Positions 19,743 to 28,671 of a stretch of 64,000 nucleotides of DNA are shown here, piece after piece (positions within the stretch are counted from its first letter, which is position 1; the number at the start of each line of letters is the position of its first letter). Source of the stretch: VGBO01 sp964453335 (GTDB lineage Bacteria > Actinomycetota > Acidimicrobiia > Acidimicrobiales > CAIXPF01); contig CAYVOK010000008.1 of assembly GCA_964453335.1 (NCBI GenBank), forward strand, positions 62,001 through 126,000, read 5' to 3'. The notes beneath the pieces are model-generated. The model worked only from the letters and a program-made list of their open reading frames with translations, was not told the DNA's origin and did not search any database. Both the position numbers and the translations under genes were made by a program.

Positions 19743-20816
19743 TTATTCTCCTAGGTTTAGGGGCAAAATACTGCGGTACTTATCTATTACTGAGCAGGCC
19801 TTAGAGTATAGATCTTTTAGCTTTGTTACTCTATGGGATTCAGACATTTGTACGTAATACGCTAGCTTACCTTTTAAGCTAAGCTCTAACTTATGTATAG
19901 TTGAGGTGTCTACTCCTAAAGTGATCAGTAATTTAAGAGTATTTAATATGTTACTGCTGTCCGCTTTAGATATGTTAAATAACGCAGAACACATTTTCCT
20001 ATACTCATCTCTTTGTATAGATACTGCAGTTCCATTAACAACCATACCAAGTAACTTTTGTCTTCTATACTTAGGCATAACCCTAAATTTGTGAGTTCTC
20101 CATCCACTAGCAGATAGAGCTGACTGGATCTTCTTTAGTAGGGAATAGCCTATAAAATCCCCCTGTAAACTTACGTATATATTATCTGAGTAGCGGATAT
20201 ATTTAAATGCACCAGGTACGTCAGAGTTGCATACTTCATTTACTATTGGATCAAGATACTTAGCTGCGTATCTATTAGCTATAGCAGCTGAAGCTATTCC
20301 ACCTTGAGGTAGAAATTTATACTTATCAGACACACAGCATATACATGCCATTATATAGGCTGTATCATCTGGGTATCCTTCGTCTGTAAATAGCTTCTTA
20401 ACCATGCTTCTTTTTATAGAATGAAAGAAATCTTTTACGTCTAGGCCTATAACTACATCACCGCCTAACATATCTACGCCGGCGGTTATCAGCTGCATAC
20501 CCGGTTCGTAAGCTCTACTATTATCACCAGGGTCTATGTATTTGAGCACGACCTGCACAAGCATAGCCTGTATAGATCTTAGCTGGTTACAAGGACTATA
20601 TACTACTCTAATCTTTGACTTAGTAGGAACCTCAAGTTTAGTATATGGAGCTAATACTTTAGTATACCCCAACTTCCTGGCTTCTGCAGTTGTATTGGCG
20701 GCTATATCATATGAAGCTAGTTTTTTTAACCAGCAGAGTGTTTTGTATTCTATACCCAATTGGTTTGCCAGTACTTTAGGGGTAACTAGAGAGTTTTGGT
20801 TTTTTATAGATTCCAT
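19743..20816 (-). CDS. Reverse transcriptase-like protein with YSDN active site
   Basis: The start at 20816 has AAGG 8 bases upstream and lies one base after the previous stop, giving 357 residues. RT palm/finger motifs are in order: R-x-V-x-x-P (70-75), motif A GLDVKDFF with D126 and D129, motif B LPQGG (169-173), motif C R-Y-S-D-N (208-212), and R-R-Q-K-L-L-G-M-V-V-N (251-261) matching the retron/group II 'RQ-x-V-T-G' position. The second catalytic Asp of YxDD is Asn, and the retron NAxxH and VTG signatures are absent. RTs make DNA on RNA templates. Here activity may be altered or lost. No retron-type leader is possible directly upstream, as the gene is tightly packed in an operon. Confidence 0.85.
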   Translation of the reverse strand: MESIKNQNSLVTPKVLANQLGIEYKTLCWLKKLASYDIAANTTAEARKLGYTKVLAPYTKLEVPTKSKIRVVYSPCNQLRSIQAMLVQVVLKYIDPGDNSRAYEPGMQLITAGVDMLGGDVVIGLDVKDFFHSIKRSMVKKLFTDEGYPDDTAYIMACICCVSDKYKFLPQGGIASAAIANRYAAKYLDPIVNEVCNSDVPGAFKYIRYSDNIYVSLQGDFIGYSLLKKIQSALSASGWRTHKFRVMPKYRRQKLLGMVVNGTAVSIQRDEYRKMCSALFNISKADSSNILNTLKLLITLGVDTSTIHKLELSLKGKLAYYVQMSESHRVTKLKDLYSKACSVIDKYRSILPLNLGE

Positions 20817-20817
20817 T

Positions 20818-21975
20818 TTAATAGCCTTCCTTGCGATGCTTATATTTAACATTTATCCATGAGGTTTTACCCTTAGGGGTATACTCTACGTTATTGCACG
20901 CATATGACATAAACGTGCATCTTGGGGCAGTAGCTACTCTTCCCATAAAATTAGGGCAGTTATCGCAGGGCTTTACTACGTCGTACTCTATAGAATCTCC
21001 TCTATCAACTTGGCAATAAAATACAACCTCGTCAGCATTTATATATTCCTTAGCTTCGCTGAAATTAGAGTCCTTACTGAAAGTCCTGTCCATAGAGGAG
21101 TAGACTTTTGTATTTAGAAGTATTAGAGAATCAAATGGACTCCCACTTATAACTTTGCTAAGGCTAGAAAATGTAGCGCAGGAGTGCTTACTGTTGTTAC
21201 CATTTTTTATAACAACACTATCCAACCCTTTATAATAAGCTAATGTAAGATCAGGGTCTATACCAGTGGATTTCACATAGTCACGTGTAATGGATGACAT
21301 GCCAGAGAATCCAAGATAAGATGAAAATTTTGAGTTTATAGTACGGATAATCCTGAATACCATCTCACCAGAGGTTACTTTATACCCAGAGCCAAACAGC
21401 TTCTTAGTTATATTCGATATAGACTGTCTACTAGCATATGCGTAGTTAGAATACTCAAACACGTCAGATACTTTAGAAATAGAGGTATCAAGTATAGAGA
21501 ATGACTTTTTATTAGTAAGTTTATTTGTCTTAATAATTGTTGGTACTACAAGTTTAACAGAACTATTACTAAGTAGTTCTATATCCATTGTTTGATTTCT
21601 AAGATTAAAACTAGCGTGTACATTATCCTTTGGAAGAAGAAGTCTAGAGTACTCAGCCATAGCTGTTATATACTCGGTATACGCAGTGTCAACAGCTTTA
21701 GTATTACTAGCGTATCTAGATATTCCAGTCATCTCTAGGAAATTTTCTTTAGAGAAGCCATGTCTGTAGAGTAAGTCCGTCGTACTATTATGCAATGTAC
21801 TAAGAAAGTGCTGGATGAATCCATGCGCATTTACGGCTGGGTTAGATATAACCATAGCACATTTTAATCTACCTAGTAACCCCTCAAGCTCTTCATCTGA
21901 ATCAAGTATATATATAGAATTAAATCCAGTGAATTTAAGCATTGAAGATAGTATTGTATTTTCTATGACAAGCAT
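20818..21975 (-). CDS. Unknown Cys-motif protein upstream of RT
   Basis: A strong GGAGG site 5 bases before the ATG sets the start of this 385-residue protein. Near residues 335-365 it has C-x2-C-P-N, then a Cys 12 residues on, then C-x6-C, resembling small zinc or Fe-S modules found in several other proteins of this window. The remainder is Ser/Asn-rich with mixed helix and strand. It is followed one base later by the RT start, so it is probably a functional partner. No family is recognised. Confidence 0.7.
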   Translation of the reverse strand: MLVIENTILSSMLKFTGFNSIYILDSDEELEGLLGRLKCAMVISNPAVNAHGFIQHFLSTLHNSTTDLLYRHGFSKENFLEMTGISRYASNTKAVDTAYTEYITAMAEYSRLLLPKDNVHASFNLRNQTMDIELLSNSSVKLVVPTIIKTNKLTNKKSFSILDTSISKVSDVFEYSNYAYASRQSISNITKKLFGSGYKVTSGEMVFRIIRTINSKFSSYLGFSGMSSITRDYVKSTGIDPDLTLAYYKGLDSVVIKNGNNSKHSCATFSSLSKVISGSPFDSLILLNTKVYSSMDRTFSKDSNFSEAKEYINADEVVFYCQVDRGDSIEYDVVKPCDNCPNFMGRVATAPRCTFMSYACNNVEYTPKGKTSWINVKYKHRKEGY

Positions 21976-22044
21976 GTTAGCCTCCGTGTATAGAACTGAT
22001 TAGTAAAAAAATACGTTACTATCTAAACTACGTATGCTTAGAAA

Positions 22045-23731
22045 TTACTCTTTAATAGATATAAATCTCCCATATTTTGTAAGTCCAAATCTAGCTGAGG
22101 AATCTGGAGTAACACCCCACTGGCTATCGGATGGTATTAGCCCGGTTGTGGTAAGCCAAATAACTTTATTAGGGTTTATTCTATTCTCTTGGCTAGGAAA
22201 TGTACAACAGCCGTCAGTAGCATATATAAGAAGATCGACTTGCCCCTCTAGCTTAAATCTGTCAGTAGATCCATTCTTTACCAGAATAAATACTGGCTCA
22301 AAGTCGGTACCTCCTCTACCTAAGACAGTTCTTTCTACTTTCTTACCTTTACCCTCTAGTTCGTACACCCTATGTATCTTTGCGTCACATTCAACTACAG
22401 TGATAGTAACAGATTTATCTTTATTCAAAGCTTCTAGTTCGTTGAAGATCAAAGCTACATCTGAATCATTAACACTTCCGCTAGTATCTATAGCGAAAAC
22501 TATATTGTAGGATGGCAGTTTCTTCTTGCCTGGGTATTCGCTAGTCCTAGCTCCACCACCAAGATACGCAACATTTCTTTTAGGTCTTGTTATAGATCTT
22601 TCCTTGCTAGAAGGTCTACTAGCTGCAGTGTATCTACGTAATATATCTTTCCAGCTGACTTTAGCTTCAGCATAGGATTCTAGAATAGACGATATTCCTC
22701 TACCAGGATCTATACCTCGGTCTCTACAAGACTGAGTAGCCTCAGCTAGTAAATCCCCAGCGTCTTTTACCAAGTTCTGGTACACTTCTTCAGCGCTACA
22801 CTCTTTAGGAATACTATCCTCAGTTATCATAAGCTCATAAGACTTTTTAGCTTGAGAGTTACCAAGTAGTTTATCTATCTTAGCTTCAGACACAGAATCT
22901 AGCTTAGATGATAAAGATCCCTGAGCTTTAGTTTCGTCTTTACTTCGTACAATATCCTTAAACTTTTTGTGGCCAGAGCCTTCAGAGCCTTCAGAGCCTT
23001 CAGAGCCTTCAGAGCCTTCAGAGCCTTCAGAGCCTTCNNNNNNNNNNNNNNNNNNNNNNNNNNNNNNNNNNNNNNNNNNNNNNNNNNNNNNNNNNNNNNN
23101 NNNNNNNNNNNNNNNNNNNNNNNNNNNNNNNNNNNNNAGAGCAATTGCAACTAGCCAGTTCTTCATCAGTAACTTGTGATAATTTACTCAGTAACGCATC
23201 AAGGTACCACTCCATGCTTTTACCAGTCTCTAGCTCATACTGACTTGGGTGTACGCCCTTATATTTACCGTTACCTATATTCTCTAGTTCTTCAAGTGAC
23301 ACCAAATTGAGGTCTTCTATTAGCCAGGAATTAACAGCGCAATCTGCTGCGATTGCTAGTAACTTTTTGTACTTTCGTTTAGATTCTTCATCCAGGCAGG
23401 ACTCAGTTATACGTAGTATACGAGCAACATGGCTCAAAGCCAAATGGCCCATCTCATGCGCTAGTACAATACTGCAATCATGCACAGTCAAATCTTTTAC
23501 CATATCTGGGGCATACATAAGTTCGTATACTCCGTTTCTAATTGTTACTGCCATTGTTCCTATCGTGTTATCCTCTTTTATTATTAAGCCCATTACTATA
23601 TGGGCAAATACAGATATACTGGAATCTCCGGCAATAATAGCGCCTAGCATACTTCTGAAGTTCTTTTGAACTTGGATTTCTTCGGTAACTCTGGAAGAAT
23701 TAGGAAGAGTGAAATTTTTTCTAATAACCAT
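22045..23731 (-). CDS. Metallopeptidase-VWA protein (DUF2201 type), interrupted by assembly gap
   Basis: The N-terminal half (23731 to 23138) has the zinc-protease signature HEMGH near residue 91 with a following H-x-x-R. The C-terminal half (23037 to 22045) has a VWA-like fold with the metal-site start DTSGS and a later 'YATDG'. This order is that of bacterial DUF2201 proteins (putative metallopeptidase plus VWA-like), usually paired with MoxR ATPases. Between them is an EGS tripeptide repeat and 100 N. The two sides are out of frame by the placeholder, but the last codon before the gap (TCT, Ser) and the first after it (GAA, Glu) continue the EGS unit, so this is one gene. The ribosome site is AAGGAG, 7 bases from the start. 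It opens the RT operon. Confidence 0.75.
22975..23037 (-). repeat. 9-bp tandem repeat encoding Glu-Gly-Ser
   Basis: Six full copies and flanking part copies of a 9-bp unit (GAAGGCTCT on the coding strand) run up to the assembly gap and seem to continue on its other side. It encodes a flexible EGS linker between the metallopeptidase and VWA domains. The perfect copies explain the assembly failure and suggest copy number can vary. Confidence 0.9.
23038..23137. other. Assembly gap of 100 N
   Basis: Exactly 100 undetermined bases, a usual placeholder for unknown length. As 100 is not a multiple of 3, the true length must differ if the flanking gene is intact. The flanks predict a multiple of 9. 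Confidence 0.97.
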
Positions 23732-23744
23732 AGGAGTTCTCCTT
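23732..23744. promoter_or_regulatory. Shared inverted-repeat ribosome site for divergent genes
   Basis: AGGAG-TT-CTCCTT between the two divergent starts reads as a Shine-Dalgarno on both strands: AAGGAG 7 bases before the - strand ATG (23731) and AGGAG 12 bases before the + strand ATG (23749). Only 17 bases separate the start codons, so promoters must lie inside the opposing coding regions. Confidence 0.6.
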
Positions 23745-23748
23745 AATT

Positions 23749-24735
23749 ATGTTGGATCAGAATACAGATACTACGTTACATATACTTTACGATATAATCA
23801 GCGAAAACCCAGGGATTAAAAACCATGTAAAAACTGCTTCCATAGGTGAAGAGGTTAGATGGTCCTTACCTTCAAGTTGCTTTGCGGATACCGACAATAG
23901 ATTGTACCCTATACATACAAGAGCAGACGCTATATTGTCTAAATCTTATGCCACAAAAGTGGCTAATATTGCGCCACATATACTAAGGTCAATAGACAAT
24001 GCTTTGGATATGTTCTCAGTACCTAGTAGTGTATTCGCTACCTCAGAAAAGGTAGCAAGCACTAAAGATAAGCAAAAGACATATATACTGCCTGGCAGAA
24101 AGGCATTAGCTATAACAGGGTCATCTAATATTAAACTAGCTGAAGAAAGATTTTTAGCGTTGAAATCTAAGTTAAGTTCAAGTGAGCAATCCGAAGGAGC
24201 TATTAGATTAGTAAAGGCAGCGAATGTTATTGGTGAGTCTGTTAGCGCGGACACTCTACAGCTAGCTGGAGTTACTAGGTCAGACTTAGATAAAGCAGCT
24301 GATTGGATAGAAGCTAGAGTTCATGTATCTAAGACCCCAGTTCAAGCCGGAATATACTCAAAAGTAGCTGAAGCTCTTAGAGTATCGACGTCAGCCACTA
24401 GGGAAGACCTAGTAAAGGTAGCTGGATTAATAGATGAGCTTGATTCTTTAAATGGAGTAAAGCACTTATACGGTAAGTACTTACCAACGCCAACAAATAC
24501 TATATTCAATACAAAGGTAGCAATGCACGACTGCGTTTATATAAACGGTAAAGAATTGCCTCTTACTAAGTTACAATCAATGGATCCCAAAACATTTGGT
24601 GACATAGTAGGCGACGACATAGTTCCAGAGATTAGTGATAACTCAGGTAATATAGATGTTGAAAAATTCTCTGAAATAGTAGATACTTTGCCAAAGGATA
24701 TGAAAGACCTAATAGTAAAGAAACTAGGATTATGA
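23749..24735 (+). CDS. Unknown protein upstream of terminase
   Basis: The 328-residue product starts 17 bases from a divergent gene and overlaps the next gene by ATGA. It is mostly helical, with repeated 'L-A-G-V-x-R-S-D-L-D-K-A-A' style segments in the middle (about 160-225) and an acidic C-terminal helix. No signal peptide, membrane run or catalytic motif is seen. Such alanine-rich helical proteins are often internal head or assembly proteins in large phages, but here that is only a guess. Confidence 0.7.
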   Translation: MLDQNTDTTLHILYDIISENPGIKNHVKTASIGEEVRWSLPSSCFADTDNRLYPIHTRADAILSKSYATKVANIAPHILRSIDNALDMFSVPSSVFATSEKVASTKDKQKTYILPGRKALAITGSSNIKLAEERFLALKSKLSSSEQSEGAIRLVKAANVIGESVSADTLQLAGVTRSDLDKAADWIEARVHVSKTPVQAGIYSKVAEALRVSTSATREDLVKVAGLIDELDSLNGVKHLYGKYLPTPTNTIFNTKVAMHDCVYINGKELPLTKLQSMDPKTFGDIVGDDIVPEISDNSGNIDVEKFSEIVDTLPKDMKDLIVKKLGL

Positions 24736-25385
24736 GTAGCTTTGAAACAAAAAGTAATTTGTACAAAAACAAAGATTATGCACGCCAACTTCTAAGTTCT
24801 GCTAACTTTGTTGCTGGAACTCCTTTATTGGTAGCCGCAGATATGATGACTGATGGCTCCTGCTTTGTGTGGGAGTACGAAACTCTATTCGATGAGTTGG
24901 AAGATCTAAAGTGCTTACCAAACGATAGTAATAGGGATAAGCTAATGGCTATGATATCTTGTGTATCTAACCCTGCATTTCTATGGGATTCAGGGGTATT
25001 CAAGAGTATGTGCCAGAGCTTAAATGGGTCAGTAGCTGCAGTAGATATACTTGAGCAAATAACTCCAGCAAAAATAGTCTACGCTATGGATGAGATAGAT
25101 TCATGCTACGATCTATATCAAGGAGCAGTTGATATGGGCCCCCTTTACTCGGATCAACCTAAGATATACATTGCTGGATGCTGTGCTGCTCACGGTTTGA
25201 TAGAGCTGCCTAAGAAGTTATCTATAGCGTCTAATATGTACCCAAGATTCTTTAGCAATACCTATGAGCTAAAAAATGAATTAACTAATAAGCTAGAATT
25301 AAGAAAACATGAGGAAGTAGAAGCTTATCTAAAAGCTATGATACATATACGTAATTCTCAGATGGATAAATTACGCTCTATTTAA
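24732..25385 (+). CDS. Unknown helical protein
   Basis: The 217-residue product is coupled to the upstream gene by a 4-base overlap. It is helical, acidic in the middle and Cys-containing (including a CC pair near residue 152), ending in a charged helix. It overlaps the converging MoxR gene by 8 bases. I recognise no family. Confidence 0.7.
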   Translation: MSSFETKSNLYKNKDYARQLLSSANFVAGTPLLVAADMMTDGSCFVWEYETLFDELEDLKCLPNDSNRDKLMAMISCVSNPAFLWDSGVFKSMCQSLNGSVAAVDILEQITPAKIVYAMDEIDSCYDLYQGAVDMGPLYSDQPKIYIAGCCAAHGLIELPKKLSIASNMYPRFFSNTYELKNELTNKLELRKHEEVEAYLKAMIHIRNSQMDKLRSI

Positions 25386-26511
25386 TTCTGATAATACCTT
25401 TTACTTTCGATAAGTGTTTGCTCCATCCAGGTTGCTTCTTAAATTCACCATAGAGCAGTGTGAAGTAGTTAACAAGAGCCCCTTTATTTTCTCTCTCCAT
25501 TTCTTGAGAAAGAACAACGATATTTTCTTCTGGTAAGTTAGACCAGAATTTATACAGGTTAGCCGCTGTGCTTTCGATATTAGGTTGATTTAGTACTATG
25601 TATAGAACAACACTCTTGCTAATCTCAGATAGAATATCTGCTCTTCCGTCAGATTTAATAGAGTCAACAATAGCTTTAACGGAGTCATAGTCCTCCACAA
25701 TTTCTCGTGGAGTGACTCTGTAGGTTGAACTTAGTACAAAATGACTAAAGTCTCTAGCAACATCATAACCAACCATACCAGATAGGGCGATAGTTGATAG
25801 CTGATTGTTATTGGCATTCATGTACTTACTGACTGTTTCCCAAGCAGCAGGATTTGGGTAAACCTTACCCGCTGCTCTAGCTTCTAAACCAATAAGCATG
25901 TGTGGTTTTGTTTCTATATAGCTTATTACTTCTTGGTTAAACCCTGATCTCTTAGCATGTAGTAACCATGATAGAGCGTCTGTTTCTAGCCACATATGGA
26001 TAAGTCTTCTTCTCCAGGCTGGATCAGAGATAATGTCGTTCACGCTGTACTCACCATCATCTGGGTTGCAGGCGCAGACAATATCTACATTATCGCCAAG
26101 GTGGGTACTGCCTACTCTTCTCTCTGATATAACTGCAAAGATGGCATTAAGCGTCGCCTTGTCGGCGCGCGTAATTTCATCAAAGAAAAGAACTGCTCCA
26201 TTTTCAGAACTAATAGCCTTATATACTTGCTCTGGGGGCAACATATCAAAATGCTTTGTATTTCCTTCGGATCTGAAAGGAATGCCCATGTCTGTTTCAG
26301 ACATATGTGAGCAAATAAAAGTAAAGATGGGCTTGTTTAATAGTTTCGCTAGTTGGGCCATACTAGCTGTTTTCCCGATACCAGCCTCACCATGCAAGCA
26401 TGGCACCTTGCCTGTTTTTAATATTTTCACAACTTCCGGGATACAAATGCTGATGTTTGTAGTGGGGATTCCAATTTTGTCAGCAAATGTAATAGTATTA
26501 TTGTTAGTCAT
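25378..26511 (-). CDS. MoxR-type AAA+ ATPase
   Basis: The ATG at 26511 has GAGG at good spacing; a longer frame from 26565 lacks a ribosome site and would overlap the terminase start. The 377-residue product has Walker A GEAGIGKT (about 39-46), Walker B VLFFDEI (about 105-110), a sensor-like ACNPDDGEY and an arginine-rich WRRRL, typical of MoxR ATPases. These work as hexamers that remodel protein complexes with a VWA protein. The DUF2201-type VWA gene 1.6 kb downstream on the same strand is the obvious partner, although two + strand genes lie between. What the pair acts on in the phage is unknown. Confidence 0.85.
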   Translation of the reverse strand: MTNNNTITFADKIGIPTTNISICIPEVVKILKTGKVPCLHGEAGIGKTASMAQLAKLLNKPIFTFICSHMSETDMGIPFRSEGNTKHFDMLPPEQVYKAISSENGAVLFFDEITRADKATLNAIFAVISERRVGSTHLGDNVDIVCACNPDDGEYSVNDIISDPAWRRRLIHMWLETDALSWLLHAKRSGFNQEVISYIETKPHMLIGLEARAAGKVYPNPAAWETVSKYMNANNNQLSTIALSGMVGYDVARDFSHFVLSSTYRVTPREIVEDYDSVKAIVDSIKSDGRADILSEISKSVVLYIVLNQPNIESTAANLYKFWSNLPEENIVVLSQEMERENKGALVNYFTLLYGEFKKQPGWSKHLSKVKGIIRIK

Positions 26512-26539
26512 AATAACCTCTATTCCTGGAGCAACCTCA

Positions 26540-28057
26540 ATGGGTGCTATAAGCTTGTCTCGCAAACAATTAGCTGAATCTGTGCTAATGCTTGATGGTA
26601 AATCTTTTAGTCTAGACGAATATCCATTTTATAGCGCGCTATACGAAGGTATATGGCCAGACACTCTTTTAATGTGCGGTAGACAGGTTGGAAAATCTGT
26701 ATCTGCAGCTAGCTTTACTGTATGTGAGGCTGTAGCAATACCTCACTTTAAGACGTTATACATATCACCGACTCATAAGCAAACTACTATTTTTTCTAAT
26801 ACACGTGTCGCTAAATTAATACACCACTCAAAGGATCTTAAGAATTTGATGGGTGATGTAATAACTGACAATGTGCTACTAAAAGTACTAGGCAATGGGT
26901 CTGAGTTAATATTTAATTACGCAGAGGATGACCCGGATAGAGTTCGTGGTATCTCCGCTGATAGGGTTATTTATGATGAAGTTCAAGATATTAACTACGA
27001 AGCTGTTGTTCCCGTTGTTAACGAGTGTATGGCAAATTCAAAGTATGGCTATGTAAGCTATATGGGAACGCCAAAGACATCTGAAAACACAATAGAATTT
27101 TTATGGCAGCACAGCACTCAATCAGAATGGTGCATAAAATGCGAAGGCTGCAATAAGTATTCTTTTTATAGAGATTCAAGATGTATAGGCAAGACTGGTT
27201 TGATTTGTCTGCACTGCGGTAAAGTTGTTAACGCTAGGAATGGCATATGGGTAGATATGAAGGTAGACAGTGAAAAATCACTCATACGTTCATTTCATGT
27301 ACCGCAGGTTATACTTCCAGCTAACCAGGAGCCTGATAGATGGAAGCGTATAGTAAATAAACTTGAAACTTATTCTGACAGTAAATTTCAGAACGAGGTT
27401 ATGGGCGTATCTGACAGCGTAGGATCCAGGTTAATATCTTTAGAAGAACTTAGATCTGCGTGCAGTCAGTCTGTATCACCATCTGGCTTTGTTGTTGGTG
27501 GTGTTGACTGGTCTGGTGGTGGATCAAAAGGGTTTTCTAGAACAGTAGCTGTTGTTATGTCTAGAAACCCTGGAGGTAAATTTGTTCTACTTGACTATAA
27601 GATATTTCCTAACCAGAATCCTGTAGATACTATAAATGACATTGTCAGTATGTTTAGTAAGTACAATGTCAGTTTAGTAATAGGGGACGCTGGTGAAGGT
27701 GCTTTAGCTAATTCGCTATTGTCTAATAAGATGCCTGGAGGCAAACCCGTCTATCAGTTACAATACGGATCTCAGAGTAAGCCACTTACATGGAACAACG
27801 TTGATAGATACACCTGTGATAGAACAACACTGATAGATTGTTTTTTTTACGACATAAAAAAAGGAGCTATTGAGTTTCCTAAGTATGAGTTTATGAAGGA
27901 TGCGTTTGCTGATTATTTAGCTGAGTTTGAGGAAACAACAACAAGCGGAAAAAAAGTATGGCGACATTCACCTACTACACCGGATGATTCATTACACGCG
28001 TCTGTTTTTGCATGGGTTGGATGCAAGATTTTAACACATGATCTTACATTTTATTAA
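26540..28057 (+). CDS. Terminase large subunit
   Basis: The chosen ATG has GGAG 9 bases upstream; the longer open frame back to 26033 is antisense to MoxR and is ignored. The 505-residue protein has Walker A CGRQVGKS (46-53), Walker B RVIYDE (142-147), a coupling-like YMGTP, and nuclease-domain acids in GGVDWSGG, VIGDAGEG and the terminal TPDDSLHA. These are the marks of the packaging motor ATPase/nuclease that cuts and pumps phage DNA into the procapsid. Unusually, a zinc-ribbon-like insertion (C-x2-C-x2-C ... C-x2-C) sits between the ATPase and nuclease domains. No small terminase gene is recognised next to it. Confidence 0.92.
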   Translation: MGAISLSRKQLAESVLMLDGKSFSLDEYPFYSALYEGIWPDTLLMCGRQVGKSVSAASFTVCEAVAIPHFKTLYISPTHKQTTIFSNTRVAKLIHHSKDLKNLMGDVITDNVLLKVLGNGSELIFNYAEDDPDRVRGISADRVIYDEVQDINYEAVVPVVNECMANSKYGYVSYMGTPKTSENTIEFLWQHSTQSEWCIKCEGCNKYSFYRDSRCIGKTGLICLHCGKVVNARNGIWVDMKVDSEKSLIRSFHVPQVILPANQEPDRWKRIVNKLETYSDSKFQNEVMGVSDSVGSRLISLEELRSACSQSVSPSGFVVGGVDWSGGGSKGFSRTVAVVMSRNPGGKFVLLDYKIFPNQNPVDTINDIVSMFSKYNVSLVIGDAGEGALANSLLSNKMPGGKPVYQLQYGSQSKPLTWNNVDRYTCDRTTLIDCFFYDIKKGAIEFPKYEFMKDAFADYLAEFEETTTSGKKVWRHSPTTPDDSLHASVFAWVGCKILTHDLTFY

Positions 28058-28671
28058 GTTAGATTATATTCTCGCTTGAGTTTTAGAATCTTCTTGCTGA
28101 TGTGTGGCTTAATAAAGTCTGGCATATATTCAAGTTGTTCACGAAGAGCAGCCAGTTCAACTTCAGGATATAATAACCTAACCCCTAGTTTGTATGAAAG
28201 TAAAACAGCGCCTTTTTCATGTTCTACCTGGAGTCCATCTGCAGTGGACTTCCAAGAAACAATCTTGGTACCGATCTTTCCACCAATATCAATAGCTAAC
28301 TTGCCTTCTGTAGATTTCAATACACAGTTAACAACATCAAATTTCTGGTCTTTTTCTAGAAACTTAACTTCTTTCATTCCAGGCCATACGCTATGTTCTA
28401 GCTGGGTAGTTGCTTCACCAGCTACGCATGTTACTTGAAATTCTTTGTATTCTGGAAAATTAACACCAAAAACATACACATCAATTGAGCTTTGCTTTGT
28501 AATTACGTTAAGATCTGCGCATACAGATACTGACACGCCATCATATGCGTTCTTTGCTCCTACTGTAGGTCTATCATAAGGATCTGTGAAATCTGCGCTA
28601 TTTCTCATATCTGTATGCAATATAATATCAGCTGGTGCAGCCACAGGATTTTTTCTAAATTCTTTTTTCAT
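28054..28671 (-). CDS. Unknown 205-residue protein next to the giant RNA
   Basis: The ribosome site AGGAG precedes the ATG. The product is beta-rich in the middle with a helical, Lys-rich C-terminus and has no membrane segment or known motif. Its leader lies in the 28680-28830 stretch that also precedes the candidate giant RNA on the other strand. Its 3' end overlaps the terminase gene by 4 bases. It may bind DNA or RNA given its basic end, but this is speculation. Confidence 0.7.
   Translation of the reverse strand: MKKEFRKNPVAAPADIILHTDMRNSADFTDPYDRPTVGAKNAYDGVSVSVCADLNVITKQSSIDVYVFGVNFPEYKEFQVTCVAGEATTQLEHSVWPGMKEVKFLEKDQKFDVVNCVLKSTEGKLAIDIGGKIGTKIVSWKSTADGLQVEHEKGAVLLSYKLGVRLLYPEVELAALREQLEYMPDFIKPHISKKILKLKREYNLT

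Noticed and set aside
19743..20816. Diversity-generating retroelement around the RT
   Set aside because: I found no template/variable repeat pair near the RT or at the C-termini of tail proteins; a full search of the genome would be needed to exclude it.
20817..22044. Retron-type msr/msd RNA upstream of the RT
   Set aside because: The RT starts one base after the previous gene, and the NAxxH and VTG signatures are absent.
23027..23166. Apparent frameshift between metallopeptidase and VWA parts
   Set aside because: It is produced by the 100-N placeholder; the flanking codons fit one continuous repeat.
22967..23179. Open frames across the 9-bp repeat on the + strand and in other - strand frames
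   Set aside because: The repeat keeps all frames open and the N run extends them; only the EGS frame joins two real domains.
26033..26539. Long N-terminal extension of the terminase frame
   Set aside because: It is antisense to the MoxR coding region, lacks terminase-like sequence, and the ATG at 26540 has a fitting ribosome site.
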